Assembly (NCBI GenBank): GCA_022432975.1 | Contig: CM039508.1 | Location: forward strand, 52,249,436 to 52,313,435 | Direction: 5' to 3' | Source: Begonia masoniana | Taxonomy: Eukaryota > Streptophyta > Magnoliopsida > Cucurbitales > Begoniaceae | DNA: 64,000 nt | In this document: positions 38,851-50,800 of the stretch, one piece after another | Layout of the letters: each line of letters starts with the position of its first letter | How positions within the stretch are numbered: the stretch's first letter is position 1 | Notes under the pieces: generated by a model | Told to the model about the DNA's origin: nothing | Databases searched by the model: none | The model's input: only the letters and a program-made list of their open reading frames with translations | Position numbers and translations under genes: made by a program

Positions 38851-40254
38851 AAGATTCTTCAAGATTGTTTGAAGGAAAAAGCCGCTGCGGCACTTTGGTG
38901 GAAATTGGAGCATTTGTGTATGACTAAATCCCTGATAGCAAATTACACCTGAAACAGCGTCTATATTCTCATCGTCTATGGCAGACGGTAGTCTCTAGAT
39001 GATCACTTAACTGTTTTTAAGGAAAATGTATCTGATTGGAATCCATGGAAGTTAAGTCCGACGAAGAGGATTTAGGTTTGATTTTACTGTGTTCGCTGCT
39101 ACTTCGTATGCTACTTTAGAGATACTATTTTATACAGTCGTGATTCTTAACTTTGGATGAGGTTTATGATGCTTTATTCTCTAAGGCGAAGATGGATAAA
39201 CTTGTGGTGGGCTCAGATGCTAAGGGTGAAGGCCTTGTTGTGCGGGAAGACCGCATGAGAGGAATACTAGTGGGGATAATCGAAGCAGATCGAAATCCAA
39301 GAATAACAAGGATAAGTATTGTAAGTACTGCAAGAAGAAGGGTCATATTATTGCTGATTGTTATAAACTGCAGAATAAAAACAAGAAAGCTGGTGATAAT
39401 CAGAATGGAAAACAGCAAGAGAAGTCTGGCGAAGCTGATGTTGCTGAAAATCACATTGATGGTGAACTCCTCGTTGCGTATGACGTGGTTTCGAATCAGA
39501 GCGAGGAGTGGATTCTTGATTCTGGCTGCACGTTTCATATGTGTCCTAATCGGGACTTGTTTTCAACATATGAAACGATTTCTAGAGGTGCTGTGTTGAT
39601 GGGAAATAAGCATCTTGTAGAATTGCTGGCATTGGTACGGTCAAGATTAAGATGTTCGATGGAGCTATTCGGACACTTGGCAATGTGAGGCACGTCCCTG
39701 ACATGAAGAGAAATCTGATCTCTTTGAGTACTCTTGATTCAAAAGGGTACAAGTACACTGGTGAAGGTGGAGTTGTGAAGGTCAGCAGAGGTTCTCTTGT
39801 CGTGATGAAAGGGCTTAGAAAAACTGCCAGTTTATACGTTCTGCAGGGTTCTACAGTTACAGGTGATGTCGCTGTCGCTAGTTCATCTATGTCTGATTCT
39901 GATATTTATAAGGCTGCAAAGTTTGTGAATTCACCTTCTAAGAGAAATGTTGAGAAGACTCGGAAGAAGTCAGGTTCTCGGGTGAAGTTCAGTTTGGGAT
40001 CTGAGGGAACATCAGAACCGGTGAGTCAGCCTATTACAGATGTTCAGTCATCAGTTTCAGTTTCACGTCAGAATGGTATCGTCAAAGGCAGAACAATGCG
40101 GAAGGTTAATACTTCGAGACGATATGATGAAACTGTGGGTTATGCATTGAATGTGTTCGAGAGTAATGATTCCTGTGTGGAGTCTTCAGCATGTTCAGAT
40201 GCAGTTCGTTGCGACAACCCTGATAGTTCAATGATACCATCGAGAAGGAGATGA
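38851..40254 (+). pseudogene. copia gag-protease remnant
   Basis: Fragments in several frames match copia gag (ALWWKLEHLCMTKSL, then DDHLTVFKE, then LTLDEVYDALFSKAKM), a CCHC knuckle near 39320-39360 ([14 protein letters not shown]), and the protease with [13 protein letters not shown] at about 39508-39546. The pre-integrase domain follows ([22 protein letters not shown], about 39680-39750). It then jumps to a Ser-rich stretch resembling the region just downstream of the integrase core (RYDETVGYALNV) and stops at 40254. Core integrase, RT and RNase H are deleted. Several frame changes make it non-functional. Confidence 0.85.
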
Positions 40255-40378
40255 GATTTCTTCTCAGGTAAGTCTCTCAAGTTTAAGCGGGGCTTAAACT
40301 TGAATGGTATCAGATGCTGATTTGGCCCATCTGGGGCCTTTGTGGTAGAGGAGGTTTTTTTTTAATTAGAGTTTTGCA

Positions 40379-40636
40379 GATTTGTTTCCTTGCACCGAAA
40401 TTTCGAAGGTGGAGATTTTTCAGAGTTCAGTATTCTGGATTCGTTTTTTGAGTTGGGCCAAGTCGCCCGTTGGATCTCTTATATGGAATTCATGGAGGAA
40501 GATTTGAAGATTTGTTTCCTTGCACCGGAATTTCGAAGGTGGAGATTGTTAGAGTTCAGTATTCTGGATTCGCTTTGGGTTTAAGCCGAGTAGCCCGTTG
40601 GATCTCTTATATGGAATTCGTGTCAAGGTGGAGATT
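40379..40636 (+). repeat. 130-bp tandem duplication carrying the polypurine tract
   Basis: A unit starting 'gatttgtttccttgcacc' at 40379 is repeated at 40509. Each copy contains 'gaaggtggagatt', like the tract just before the right LTR (caaggtggagatttg). Confidence 0.8.
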
Positions 40637-40873
40637 TGTTAGAATTGGGTGTGACCCAAATTCTAGTTGGGCCGGGTCGGGCCCGTATGTCAATATTAGG
40701 GTTTTATGTTTTCTCTATATATTGATGCTTGAGTCGCAAAACTCATTGTACCTTTGATTTTAGTGATTTCTCCTCTCCCCGTGGTTTTTTTCCCTTTTAG
40801 GGTTTCCACGTAAATCTTTGGTGTCCACTATTTTCGTTTTTCTTATTTCCGTTTCGATTTCGATTTTTCAACA
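40637..40873 (+). repeat. 3' LTR of the copia element
   Basis: 237 bp, near-identical partner of 36061-36297, followed by the GGTGA target duplication. Confidence 0.95.
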
Positions 40874-41229
40874 GGTGACAAACGAGTTGAATTGAGTCTG
40901 AAAAAGTTTGGCTCACAGAGTCCAGAAAGCTTAACACCTATTAACGAATTCCATTGCAATGCAAAAATTACATGTACTAGCTTTGGACAAAATAACAATA
41001 TGTTCATGCAAAGCGAATTCTGTGATGACCCGAATATGCACGTATGGGTACGATGACTATACGAACCGGAACCCGGATAGCGGTACGTCCGCGCGGGTGA
41101 ACCGGAAGGTGACAGGTCGTAAAAAGGGAGTCGTCACAATCCCACATCGCTTGGGGAAGTATGTGAAAATGAAACATATGTAAAGAGACCCTCCCAACAT
41201 AGCAAGACGCGTTTTGGAGCACGATTGGC

Positions 41230-41312
41230 AACGGATCCCACAAGAACTCCAAAGTTAAAAGTGCTTCGGCGAGAGCAATCCCAGGTTGGGTGACCTTCCG
41301 GGAAGTTCTCGC
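41230..41312 (+). other. 5S rRNA-derived domain in the left Cassandra LTR
   Basis: The run acggatcccacaagaactcc, then aagttaaaagtgcttcggcg, then ggttgggtgaccttccggga follows plant 5S rRNA through the internal pol III promoter (A-box and C-box). It lacks the 5S 5' end and has several changes, so it is an element part and not an rRNA gene. Confidence 0.85.
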
Positions 41313-41676
41313 CAAACAAAGCCGTGAGATGAGGATATTGGGTTGCGGCCCAATCCCCAGAGCGGACAATATCTTGCTGGGAAACGGGGTCGTTACAAAT
41401 GGTATCAAAGCCTATACCCAACCGGAAATGTGGCCAACGAAGACGTTGGGCCCCCGGGGGGGGTGATTGTGATGACCCGAATATGCACGTATGGGTACGA
41501 TGGCTGCACGAACCGGAACCCAGATGACGATACGTCCGCGCGGGCGAACCGGAAGGTGACAGGTCGTAAAAAGGGGGTCGTCACAATCCTACATCGCTTG
41601 GGGAAGTATGTGGAAATAAAACATATGTAAAGAGACCCTCCCAACATAGCAAGACGCGTTTTGGAGCACGATTGGC

Positions 41677-41759
41677 AACGGATCCCATAAGAACTCCGAA
41701 GTTAAAAGTGCTTCGGTGAGAGCAATCCCAGGTTGGGTGACCTTCCGGGAAGTTCTCGC
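41677..41759 (+). other. 5S rRNA-derived domain in the right Cassandra LTR
   Basis: Same segment as in the left LTR with a few substitutions (for example gaactccgaag, which is closer to true 5S rRNA). Confidence 0.85.
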
Positions 41760-41859
41760 CAAACAAAGCCGTGAGGGGAAGATATTGGGCTGCGGCCCAA
41801 TCCCCAGAGCGGACAATATCTTGCTTGAAAACGGGGTCGTTATAAATTCTCATACCAAC

Positions 41860-42061
41860 GAAATGTCAGATTGTATGCAAATAATTGACGTCGCCGATCA
41901 CGAAAATCATCCACCAAGAACCTACACAAGTAGGTGGATTTTGGATTTGGCATTCGCCAAGGAAATGTCAGATTGTATGCAAATAATTGACGTCGCCGAT
42001 CACGAAAATCATCCACCGAGAACCTACACAAGTAGGTGGATTTGGCATTCGACAAGGCAAA
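41860..42061 (+). repeat. Two tandem copies of a 102-bp unit
   Basis: The unit beginning gaaatgtcagattgtatgca occurs at 41860 and again at 41962, with nearly identical sequence through the palindrome-like cctacacaagtaggtgg. It follows the Cassandra element and reappears in the noisy copy at about 37858-38050. Confidence 0.85.
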
Positions 42062-42095
42062 GCTTGGTACAGTGCCCTATCCATGGTTGTCCTTG

Positions 42096-42406
42096 GGTAC
42101 CTGTCACGCCCCATTTGTGCGCTCTGGTGCCCAGTTGTCACGCCTCTGGCCCGGTATCTGGTGCCCAGTTGTGCGCTCCAACCCGCGCCTCTGGCCAGCC
42201 TCCTGACAGCTCAGTTGCGCGCTCCAGCCCGCGCCTCTGGCCCGCCACTTGACATCTTCTGGGTTGCACCACCCATGCAGCCCGTCCCGCGCGTCTAAGT
42301 GTCCAACACTTAGACAAATTCCGCGCGTCATAAGAGGTTGCCCCGCGCCTCTTATTTTGGCCCCCTGGCCCACGCCTTCATACACCATGGGAAATGGGGC
42401 GTGACA
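42096..42406. mobile_element. Small GC-rich element or solo LTR with inverted ends
   Basis: TGTCACGCCCC (42102-42112) and GGGGCGTGACA (42396-42406) are perfect 11-base inverted ends around about 305 bp of GC-rich, internally repetitive sequence (repeats of 'gtgcgctc' and 'cgcgcctctggcc'). A 10-base direct repeat, gttgtccttg, lies just outside (42086-42095 and 42407-42416), with six extra bases on the left. TGTCACGCC...GGCGTGACA termini are common in plant gypsy LTRs, so a solo LTR is possible; a 10-base duplication would instead suit a Mutator-like element. Confidence 0.6.
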
Positions 42407-44889
42407 GTTGTCCTTGCCCCAGTGTAGTCTTTTTGTTTTTCCAAGAGTTATAACTCTTATTTATTCATTTGTTATGGAGCCAAAGAATTTTTTGAACGTG
42501 CAAGAGATTCAATACATGAACAAAAAGAATCAAAAGCAATGAGAACTATCATGCATATGCAGTATTTTTAATTTATATACATATATATGAAAACTTTTAT
42601 AATATATTTTGATAAACTCATCAGTGATTGATATCACACAATATTTGCGTTTCTTTGTAACAATTAAGATACTTTTTTATCATTGGACTTCGGAATAATC
42701 ATATTTTGTTTTTTTCTTTTTCAAGCCTTGCAATCAAATCTAAAGTTGATCAAATCCAAATTTCTTGCATATAAATAAACAAACGTAAGAATGATAAATA
42801 AATAAATCGAAACTAATATTACAAGAGTTAATAATTCAATATTAAAGGATGGGGAATGAAGAAAGATCCCCATAAAAGAAGAGAGCGGAGATGAGAAGCA
42901 TTAAAAGGGAAAATGAGGGGGGGGAGACCAAAAGGAGTGTGGTCCTCAAAAGCTTCTCCTTAGATACAAAAAGAAACTCATCAAACACGCACAAGCAACT
43001 AGGAAGGACAATTGAGCTAATGTAATCAATGATAGAGAAATGCATGTGGAGACTGGAGAGTAGAGTTGTTGCTCAAGTGACATTTCAATTCAAACCAACA
43101 AGCTTAATCATATAATTCAATAAAACAACCTCATTTAAATGGGTCAATTTGGTAGAGAATAAAGAATTCTTGGACTTTAATAATTTCAAATTATGTTCAA
43201 TTTGAAATTCAAACTAAAATTTGTTCACTATCAACTACTATTTATTTATTTTTAAAATAATTTATTAATAATCTAGAAAAAAAAAAAAGACCAAATCAAA
43301 ATATGGAGGGGAAGTCGTCCGCCAATTAGGCCACCGCTCACAGCTGTCGCCGCCAGATGGCAAGTAGTCAAGTGGGTCCCCATCATATTAATTTAATTTG
43401 GGCCCCAATGTCAGTGTCATATTTTAAGACTCAATAACTATAATTATCAAAAAAATAAGAAATTTACAAATAATTTTATAATTTCGAGACATTTATTAAA
43501 TCAACTCAGAAATAATATGTATTTTTTAATTCTTATATTATGACATGATACTTACTCAATACAATAACCATTGATTAACACGCAAGGTGATAAGTATGTG
43601 AGTTAGAGTGTAAACAATTAATACTACGTTTACTCTCTCATTCTATTATCTAAATATACTTGATGACGTGACAAATGATAATTGATATAATTATGTATAA
43701 TTATTATACTCTCTAAACATATTTGTTACGTGACAAATAATGATTGATGCAATTGCACATAATAACACCAATTATTATTTGTCTCATTATAAATATGTTC
43801 AGATAGCAGAGTAAGAAAGTAAATGTAACGTTAATTTTACTTGACACCATTTAATTACACTTAGATTAATTGTTCCCTTGTATTTTATAACGACCTGCGC
43901 AGGTCATCACAAAACTTGACATACTTAACTTGACTTTTTCACGTAAAATTTTTATTTTCTTTTCGGAAGTTGAAAACATTTTCCTTAAAACTTTCAATTG
44001 GTTTTTGAGACATTTATACACTTTAAAATACGCGATAAACGTTCGTAAAATACGTTTGAAAGGAATCTTAAAATATCGGGTTACATATCTAACATTTAAA
44101 TTCTTATATATCTCGATATTCTTTTGTAATCATAATAAATTATCATATGAGAACCACATCTAACTACTACATTTGAAATTATCACCTACCTATAATTTAT
44201 TTATTATGAGTTTTTTGTAAGACACATATCATCATCATTTTTACTTATATTTTGAGTTATCAATAGAAATAGACATAAATTCTTCTTTAATCATAATAAA
44301 TTTTCTTTATATATTTCCATAATTTTTTTTGTTTATATTAATTTGTTTTTAAAAAGCATTATCTTTATTTTTTTGTCTTTTTTAACTTCGCTGCTAGAAC
44401 GATGAAGTCACCATCTCATCTGCTCTACTTAGCTACTTTCACTTGCGGCAATGGCGCAAATCTCTCTTCAAGTCCAAGCTTAATCCGTATTTCTGTTGAT
44501 GTTCTTTTCGGTCTCAACACTTCTGTGCTTCTCTCTCCCCCGTCAATCCTTTCGTCTTCTTTCTTGGGTATGGGTTGCTCATGAGTAATTTGTACTTTAT
44601 CTCCTGGCGTTTTCTGGTTTTTGAATTTTTCTTCGAAAGACAATAATATTGAGGGTGACTTTTGTTTTTCTTCTTTCCCAAAACGATACCCAGTTTCTCG
44701 CATTCGATTTCAGTTCTAGTTATTTAAGAATTTCGAGCTGCTTGTATTCTACATGTAGAGCTACTTCTCTGAATCATTGGGTTTCCTTCTCTCACCTCTT
44801 TTTCTCTTTTTCTTCGCTTTCCCTGTTGGCAATGTTGCTTCACTGACTTTTCTGTGTCCTGTTTGGCTTCCGAGAAACCGTGAGAAAAT
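42407..44889. other. A/T-rich intergenic region with an inverted-repeat element
   Basis: About 2.5 kb upstream of the LRR receptor kinase. The first 450 bases are also present in the noisy copy (to 38850). A MITE-like element is at 43618-43834. The part after about 44400 is probably promoter and 5' leader of the kinase. No other gene is seen. Confidence 0.55.
43618..43834. mobile_element. MITE-like inverted-repeat element
   Basis: The left arm (from ttaatactacgtttactctc) and the reverse complement of the right arm (ending agtaaatgtaacgttaa) align over about 80 bases with mismatches; both contain gacaaatnataattg. The element begins and ends with TTAA. Internal homology is repeated a third time near 43728-43790. 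Small size, A/T richness and long imperfect inverted arms suit a MITE; the superfamily is undetermined. Confidence 0.55.
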
Positions 44890-47800
44890 ATGTTCTCCTT
44901 TGCTACATTTCAGCTCTTTTGTCTATTTTCCGCCGCTCTGTTTCTCCACTGCGACTCCTTTGCAGCAAATGAAGGTAATTGCTTCTTTTCTTACCCTTTT
45001 TCTCAGATCTTAGTTTCTGTGCTCTTAAGCCTCACCTTGGCTGATCACAAAATGTCCTAGGTGGGAAGAAATCGAGCTTCCTATACATTGTTTGGTTAAT
45101 TTTACATCATTTGTCGATTTGGGAGGATAAATCGTGGGCTAATTTCGTGAACTTACTGGGATTTTGACACATGAAATCATGAGCAAAATGGAGATCCAGC
45201 ACTATCCTTTTCTTTCGTAAATTTTCTTGGCCATCAACCACTAGGTTTCCTAGTCATTCTCTCGTAGCTACTCTGTTTATGTTATAATGAAACTCAATCT
45301 TGTAGTTTTTGGTTTGTATCCAAGTAATTTTTTCTCAGCAGCGTATTGTGAAAAATGTAGACATTTTTATTATCATGATAAGAAAATTGTAGTTAGAATT
45401 GATCATTTCTTTTAAAATTCTATGTTTTTCTCAGTTGCAGCTTTGAAAAGCTTCAAGGAAGGAATTTATGAAGACCCATACTCAGTGTTTTCCAATTGGA
45501 ATAGCCTGGATCATGCTAGTCCTTGTGACTGGTCTGGCATTTCTTGTTCTCCAGCTAGAGACCATGTTATAAAGCTGTATGATATGTTCTTCTGGCTCAC
45601 TTAATTTTACTGCAATTTCCTGCCATTTCATTTTGGAGTTTATCGATGTAGTAATATCTCGGGAGCGGCTCTGAAAGGATTTCTTGTACCAGAATTGGGT
45701 CAACTTAGCTCTTTGCAAGAACTGTAAGTGACTTTCCCCCTCATTGCGATTAATCCATTTTTATTTCTTGTTTATGATGAGAATTCAAGCTTATTTTCTT
45801 GCATTTCCGGTTGTAGGATTTTACGTCAAAACAATCTGATTGGGACAATACCAAAAGAACTATGCTTGTTAAAAAACCTTAGGACATTGGATTTGGGAAT
45901 GAATCAATTTTCTGGCCCGATTCCTCCAGAGATTGGGAATTTGACCCTTCTACTGAAAATGTAAATAGAACCGATCTGCATTTTATTTCCTGAAATAGAT
46001 CTTGATTGTTATTGTTTTGTTGTTTTAGGTTCTCATAATGACTTCATTTTAACTCTTCCGACGCAGGAACCTCCAGTCTAATGGATTGACTGGCAAGCTT
46101 CCAACTGAGATTGAAAAATTGGGAAACCTGCAAGAGCTGACTCTTGATCGAAATAAGCTGCAGGGAACTCTTCCTGCTTTTAATAATTCAGATTCTACCT
46201 CTAGTGTACATAACATGTAAATAATACATTCCTATCATATGTGTTTGTACTTATTTTCCACGGGCTTGTGCTGTTCTTATTATTGTTCAAATGGTTAAGC
46301 TCTTTGCGAAAAAACTATTCTATCTTTCAGGAATGCCTCAGTAAAGGACTTGATTGGATCTTGTAGTCTATATCGGCCAAAAGCTGCTGATTTTTCGTAT
46401 AACTTCTTTGTCGGGAACATACCCAAGTGTTTGGAGTACCTTCCAAGGTACCGTTTTCGAGACTAGCTTTTTCTGTATCATGCTGATTTTGTTCTTTGTT
46501 TAATGCATGTTTTATCATACAGGTCCAATTTTCAAGGAAACTGTCTTCAAAACAATGACGTCAAACAAAGAACTGCTGCTCAATGTGGTATACATAACTG
46601 CTCTCCTTATGGTTACTACTTAGCGATTCCTCATTTCTCCCTCGATACTGATATTATATGGACCAACATCTTTTAAATCCTATAACTCGAATCCTAAGTG
46701 GCTTTTTTGTGTCTAAATCCTTCTTGTGTATTATTTAATCACTTTGCTTGAACCGACATAAAACTTTTGATAAATCAGCAGAAAATAAAACGTGAACATG
46801 ATGTGCTACTTATCAGATATGCGTTTGTAGTAGCTTGAACTAAATAGGTTTCATCATAGGTGCTGTACCACAAGCTAAAAACCATCCTGTAACCATCCCG
46901 AGATCTCAGCCTGCAGACAATGTATCGAAGCATCAATCAAATTCAAGACCTACCTGGCTTTTGGCCCTTGAAATAGTGACGGGAACCATGGTGGGTTCTA
47001 TCTTTCTGATTGCCATGGTCACGGCTCTTCAGAAGTGCAATCGCAAATCCTTCCCTGTTAAGAAATCAGCAAATGAAAATTATCAAGTGGCAGTATATAT
47101 TGGTTACATTCCTTCCTTTTAGTTTCCTGTCTCTTCAATGTATTTGTTCTTTTGAGATTGCACTTTCTGAAATGGGTGTAAATATAATGCATTTTTCACA
47201 GATTCTGAGATTTTGAAGGACATAACAAAATTCAGCAGACAGGAACTTGAAGTAGCTTGTGAAGACTTCAGCAACATCATTGGCTCCTCCCCAGACAGTT
47301 TAGTCTACAAGGGCACAATGAAAGGTGGACCTGAGATCGCTGTTATCTCATTGTGCATTAAAGAAGAGAACTGGACTGACTATCTGGAGCTCTATTATCA
47401 ACGAGAAGTATTCTTTTGAAAGTCTTTTCACCATTCTGCAACTCCCTTTAAAACGAGTATTTACATTTCTGTTGAATTTTCAATTTAGGTGGCAGATGTA
47501 GCAAGACTAAATCATGAGAATACAGGAAAATTGCTAGGCTACTGTAAAGAGAGCACTCCGTTTACGAGGATGCTGGTTTTTGAATATGCATCAAATGGCA
47601 CATTATATGAGCATCTTCATTGTAAACCAAATTTTTTCTTCTATAGTCTGATTAGTTTGATTTCCCTATTTTTTTTTCTATCTTTTGCACTTATTCTTTT
47701 GAGACATTATTGTTGCAGATGGAGAAGGATGTCAGCTATCTTGGACACGTCGAATGAAGATCATTATCGGCGTTGCTCGTGGACTCAAGTATCTTCACAC

Positions 47801-50800
47801 AGAAATTCAACCACCATTCACAATATTGGAGTTAAATTCTAGCACTGTGTACCTAACGGACGATTTTTCCCCTAAGGTAATGTGATAGTCACCATACTGA
47901 ACAAGATAGAATAAATGTGTATATTGGTAATTAAAGAGAAAAACACTGATTAGATAGGGAAAACATTGAAAAGTTCTTATAGGTCTTCTAAGAAGAAAAC
48001 CACCATAAATATTTTAACCCCTTCCCAATTACATACAATCCTACTTACATCATTTCCATGAAGTAATCCTAATTCTACCTCAATAATACTCACTATACTT
48101 CTATAAATTAAAGCGCAAATCTAACAAGAAATAGTAGTTAGATAATATCTAGTTGCAAGGAAGTAGAACATATCTCTTCGGCCTATATTCTTGGTCTTTT
48201 TATGTCTAACATATGTGAACCGTAAAGGAGGAGTCCTGTCAATACTTCTGTCCAAACTTTCACCTTGTCCTCAAGGTGAAATTGAGGCAATTGATTGACA
48301 ATCATGTTGAATTGCTTCAACATGGTGTCGTCTCCATGTAGGCCCTTCCAACCAATTAGAACTTCAACTTTTGCCGTGTTTCACTGGTGCTCTGTTGTAT
48401 GCCTTGAAGCAACTCCAGTTCAGCCAAATGGCCCGAGATAGCTACGATATGTGGAAGACTATAGGAATCGAGGTGCCCGCTGGAAGATCTAGCTTATACA
48501 CCACATTTTTCACTTTAGCAATCGCCATGAATGGTCCAGACGAGTTCTTCATTATGTCGCCATGAGTTTTTCATCATGTTGCCATGCCAACATTTGTTGC
48601 TCGTCAGGCTGTAATTTAAGGCAAACAAGATCATTTAGTTCAACATGTTCCTCATGATGTTTACCTTGGTGGTTGCTTTCATCCTTGCTTGAGCTTTGGT
48701 CAAATGGATCTTTAGCTCATCCAATATGGCATCCCGATCTTGTAACTACAGTTTGACGGATTGGACGAGCGTATATGATAAGAAAATTAATTTATGAAAT
48801 TGCAATAAGAACAAGATAAGAACAAGAGTGGATACAATAGGGAGATCTACTATCCCCTATTATTTTCCTGTCATCTCTCTTCTATCATGTCCTCTATATA
48901 TTTATTTTTCTTTCTTAAATTAATGCCAATAAAATAGGAATGCTCTAATAGCGAGCTAATTATCTACTTCCCCCCACTTTTTCTTTCTCCTTAATTGGTG
49001 CTAATTGCCATCTTCTCTTCCTTATTCTCGATGAAAGGTATCTCTGCATTTACTTCAACATTATTTTCTCCATGATTCTTGCTAGTTGCCTTCTGTTGAT
49101 GATCTTTAGATTTTTTTGTGTACATACGATGTATTGGAGGCTTATCAATACACCGCTCAAAACTGTTCCAAAAGAGGTGGATCGAGATTGTATACCACTC
49201 AAAACAGGGTGGAATGTGTCGCTGTGTGAAATGGCGTATTATACCAACATTCGGCTCACGTAGCTAACGTGCCCATAGATTGGGCTTCTTAGAAACAAAG
49301 CATCACAAATAAGTTTCAAGGCAAATGTTAACTACTTTTCTTTGCCCATATGTGTGAGGGCGGTAGGCCTACCTATGCTTTGAGCAGAGTACCCTGTGCC
49401 TTTAACAATTCATTCTAGAAATTGCTTAGAAAAATCTTGTCCCCTTCGTCACAATCGAACAAGGAAAACAATGCATTTTAATGACCTTCCATATGAATAC
49501 TACTAAATTGATTGAGCTGTGAAGGGATTTTTGATGGCTATGCGATGTGCATGTTTGCTTAGGCGGTCTACAATCACTAAGATTGACTCCCATTCCTCAA
49601 AACATGGTAACCCTTTGATGAAATTCATGGACATACCCTTCTAGGCTGTATTAGGAAAGGGTAGTGGCTGTAGATGCCCTGCCAGAGACATAGCTCGGTA
49701 CTTGCTACGCTTGCTAATGTCACATGCAATCACAAAAAACTTAACATTCCGTTTCATTCCCTTTCAAAAGAATTCTAACTACAATCGTTGCTTAGCGATG
49801 CTCGAGTGACATCTAATGGATCTACCATGGAACTCCTTTAACAAGAAGGGATTCTCATAGGAGTTCGGGGCAACGACCGTTCGTCCTTGATAAAATAATT
49901 GACTATTGTGTAAAACTTATCCTTCCAAATTCCCGTACTGTCTAGTAGTGCGTGATAAATTCTTTTTAAGCCATCATCTGTTAATATTTCATCTTTGAGC
50001 TGTTCTCTAGAAACACAAGGCAACTACAGATGCCTTCTCTGTTGTGGGAATAAGGCATCATTGGCCTTGTTTTCTAGACCTGGGCAATTCTGAATCTTAA
50101 AATCATACTCCATGATCAGCCATTTTTGATGGTCAGTACTAACTAGTCATTGTTCCAAGAGAAATTTAAATCCCCGTTGGTCAGTTCGCATTATAAATTT
50201 TTGTCCCAACAAGTATGGTCCCTGCTTGTTAATAACAAACCTGATGTCCTTGAGTTTCCATTCATGAACTGACCCAACCGAGCATTTAGAGGAAGCACAT
50301 GACTAAAGAAAACAATTAGTCGACTGTGCATTAAAGCTACCCCTATGCCACTACCAGATATGTCTGCTTTGGTAACAAGTGGTTTAAAGAATTGTAGAAG
50401 AGCCAATACTAACACTGTGGTCATAGCTTGCTTCAACTGCTGGAAGGTAGTTTCTGCTCGACAGGACCATCCAGATAAGTCATGCATAGTTCTGCTATTT
50501 TGCCAACCCAGCTATTAATGTAATCGCCCCTTGCCATCATATTGACATCCCTATTTTCTCTTCAACCTCACCTAGGTGTTGACAAACCAAAACCTGAAGT
50601 TTACGTCGGTGATCCACTGTAAACTTCTCATCATAACAGTAACATAACCTTTTCTCCTTCTTCAACTGGAGTTCTACAACAGAGAGCTGGCGATAGGAGG
50701 AAGTAGGTTTGGCAGATTCGATCTTGGTCGGCGGAACAGGAGCTCATGGAGGAGGCTGGGCAATTATACTTTGAATAGGACAGGTAAAATTGCCTGAGTT

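Larger units (their letters stand above)
36061..40873 (+). mobile_element. Non-autonomous Ty1/copia LTR retrotransposon with 5-bp TSD
   Basis: Two 237-bp direct repeats (36061-36297 and 40637-40873) begin TGTTAGAATT and end TTTTTCAACA and differ at two positions. GGTGA flanks the element on both sides (36056-36060 and 40874-40878), a perfect target-site duplication. A primer-binding site (tggtatcagagc) follows the left LTR by two bases, and a purine tract (aaggtggagatt) precedes the right one. Inside are broken copia gag, a CCHC zinc knuckle and the protease region. The integrase core, reverse transcriptase and RNase H are missing, so it cannot move alone. A segment at 37103-38850 is foreign to copia (see its entry). 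Few LTR differences suggest a young insertion. Confidence 0.93.
41021..41844 (+). mobile_element. Complete Cassandra-type TRIM retrotransposon
   Basis: Two 377-bp LTRs (41021-41397 and 41468-41844) start TGTGATGACCCG and end GTTACA or GTTATA. The 70-bp internal region has an initiator tRNA-Met primer-binding site (tggtatcaaagc) and a G-rich purine tract. AATTC flanks both sides (41016-41020 and 41845-41849). Each LTR contains a 5S rRNA-like segment. Terminal-repeat size, lack of coding capacity and the 5S domain are the definition of Cassandra, a widespread plant TRIM that depends on proteins from other elements. The 3' LTR terminus is mutated (TATA for TACA). Confidence 0.93.

Noticed and set aside
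41230..41312. 5S rRNA gene
   Set aside because: The similarity lies inside both LTRs of a TRIM, lacks the 5S 5' end and carries changes, so it is Cassandra sequence.
41860..42061. CRISPR-like array
   Set aside because: There are only two direct copies of a 102-bp unit in a plant nuclear genome, with no spacer-repeat pattern.
41004..42388. Open frames repeated in and after the Cassandra element
   Set aside because: Repetition of the LTR creates matching frames; TRIMs have no coding capacity.
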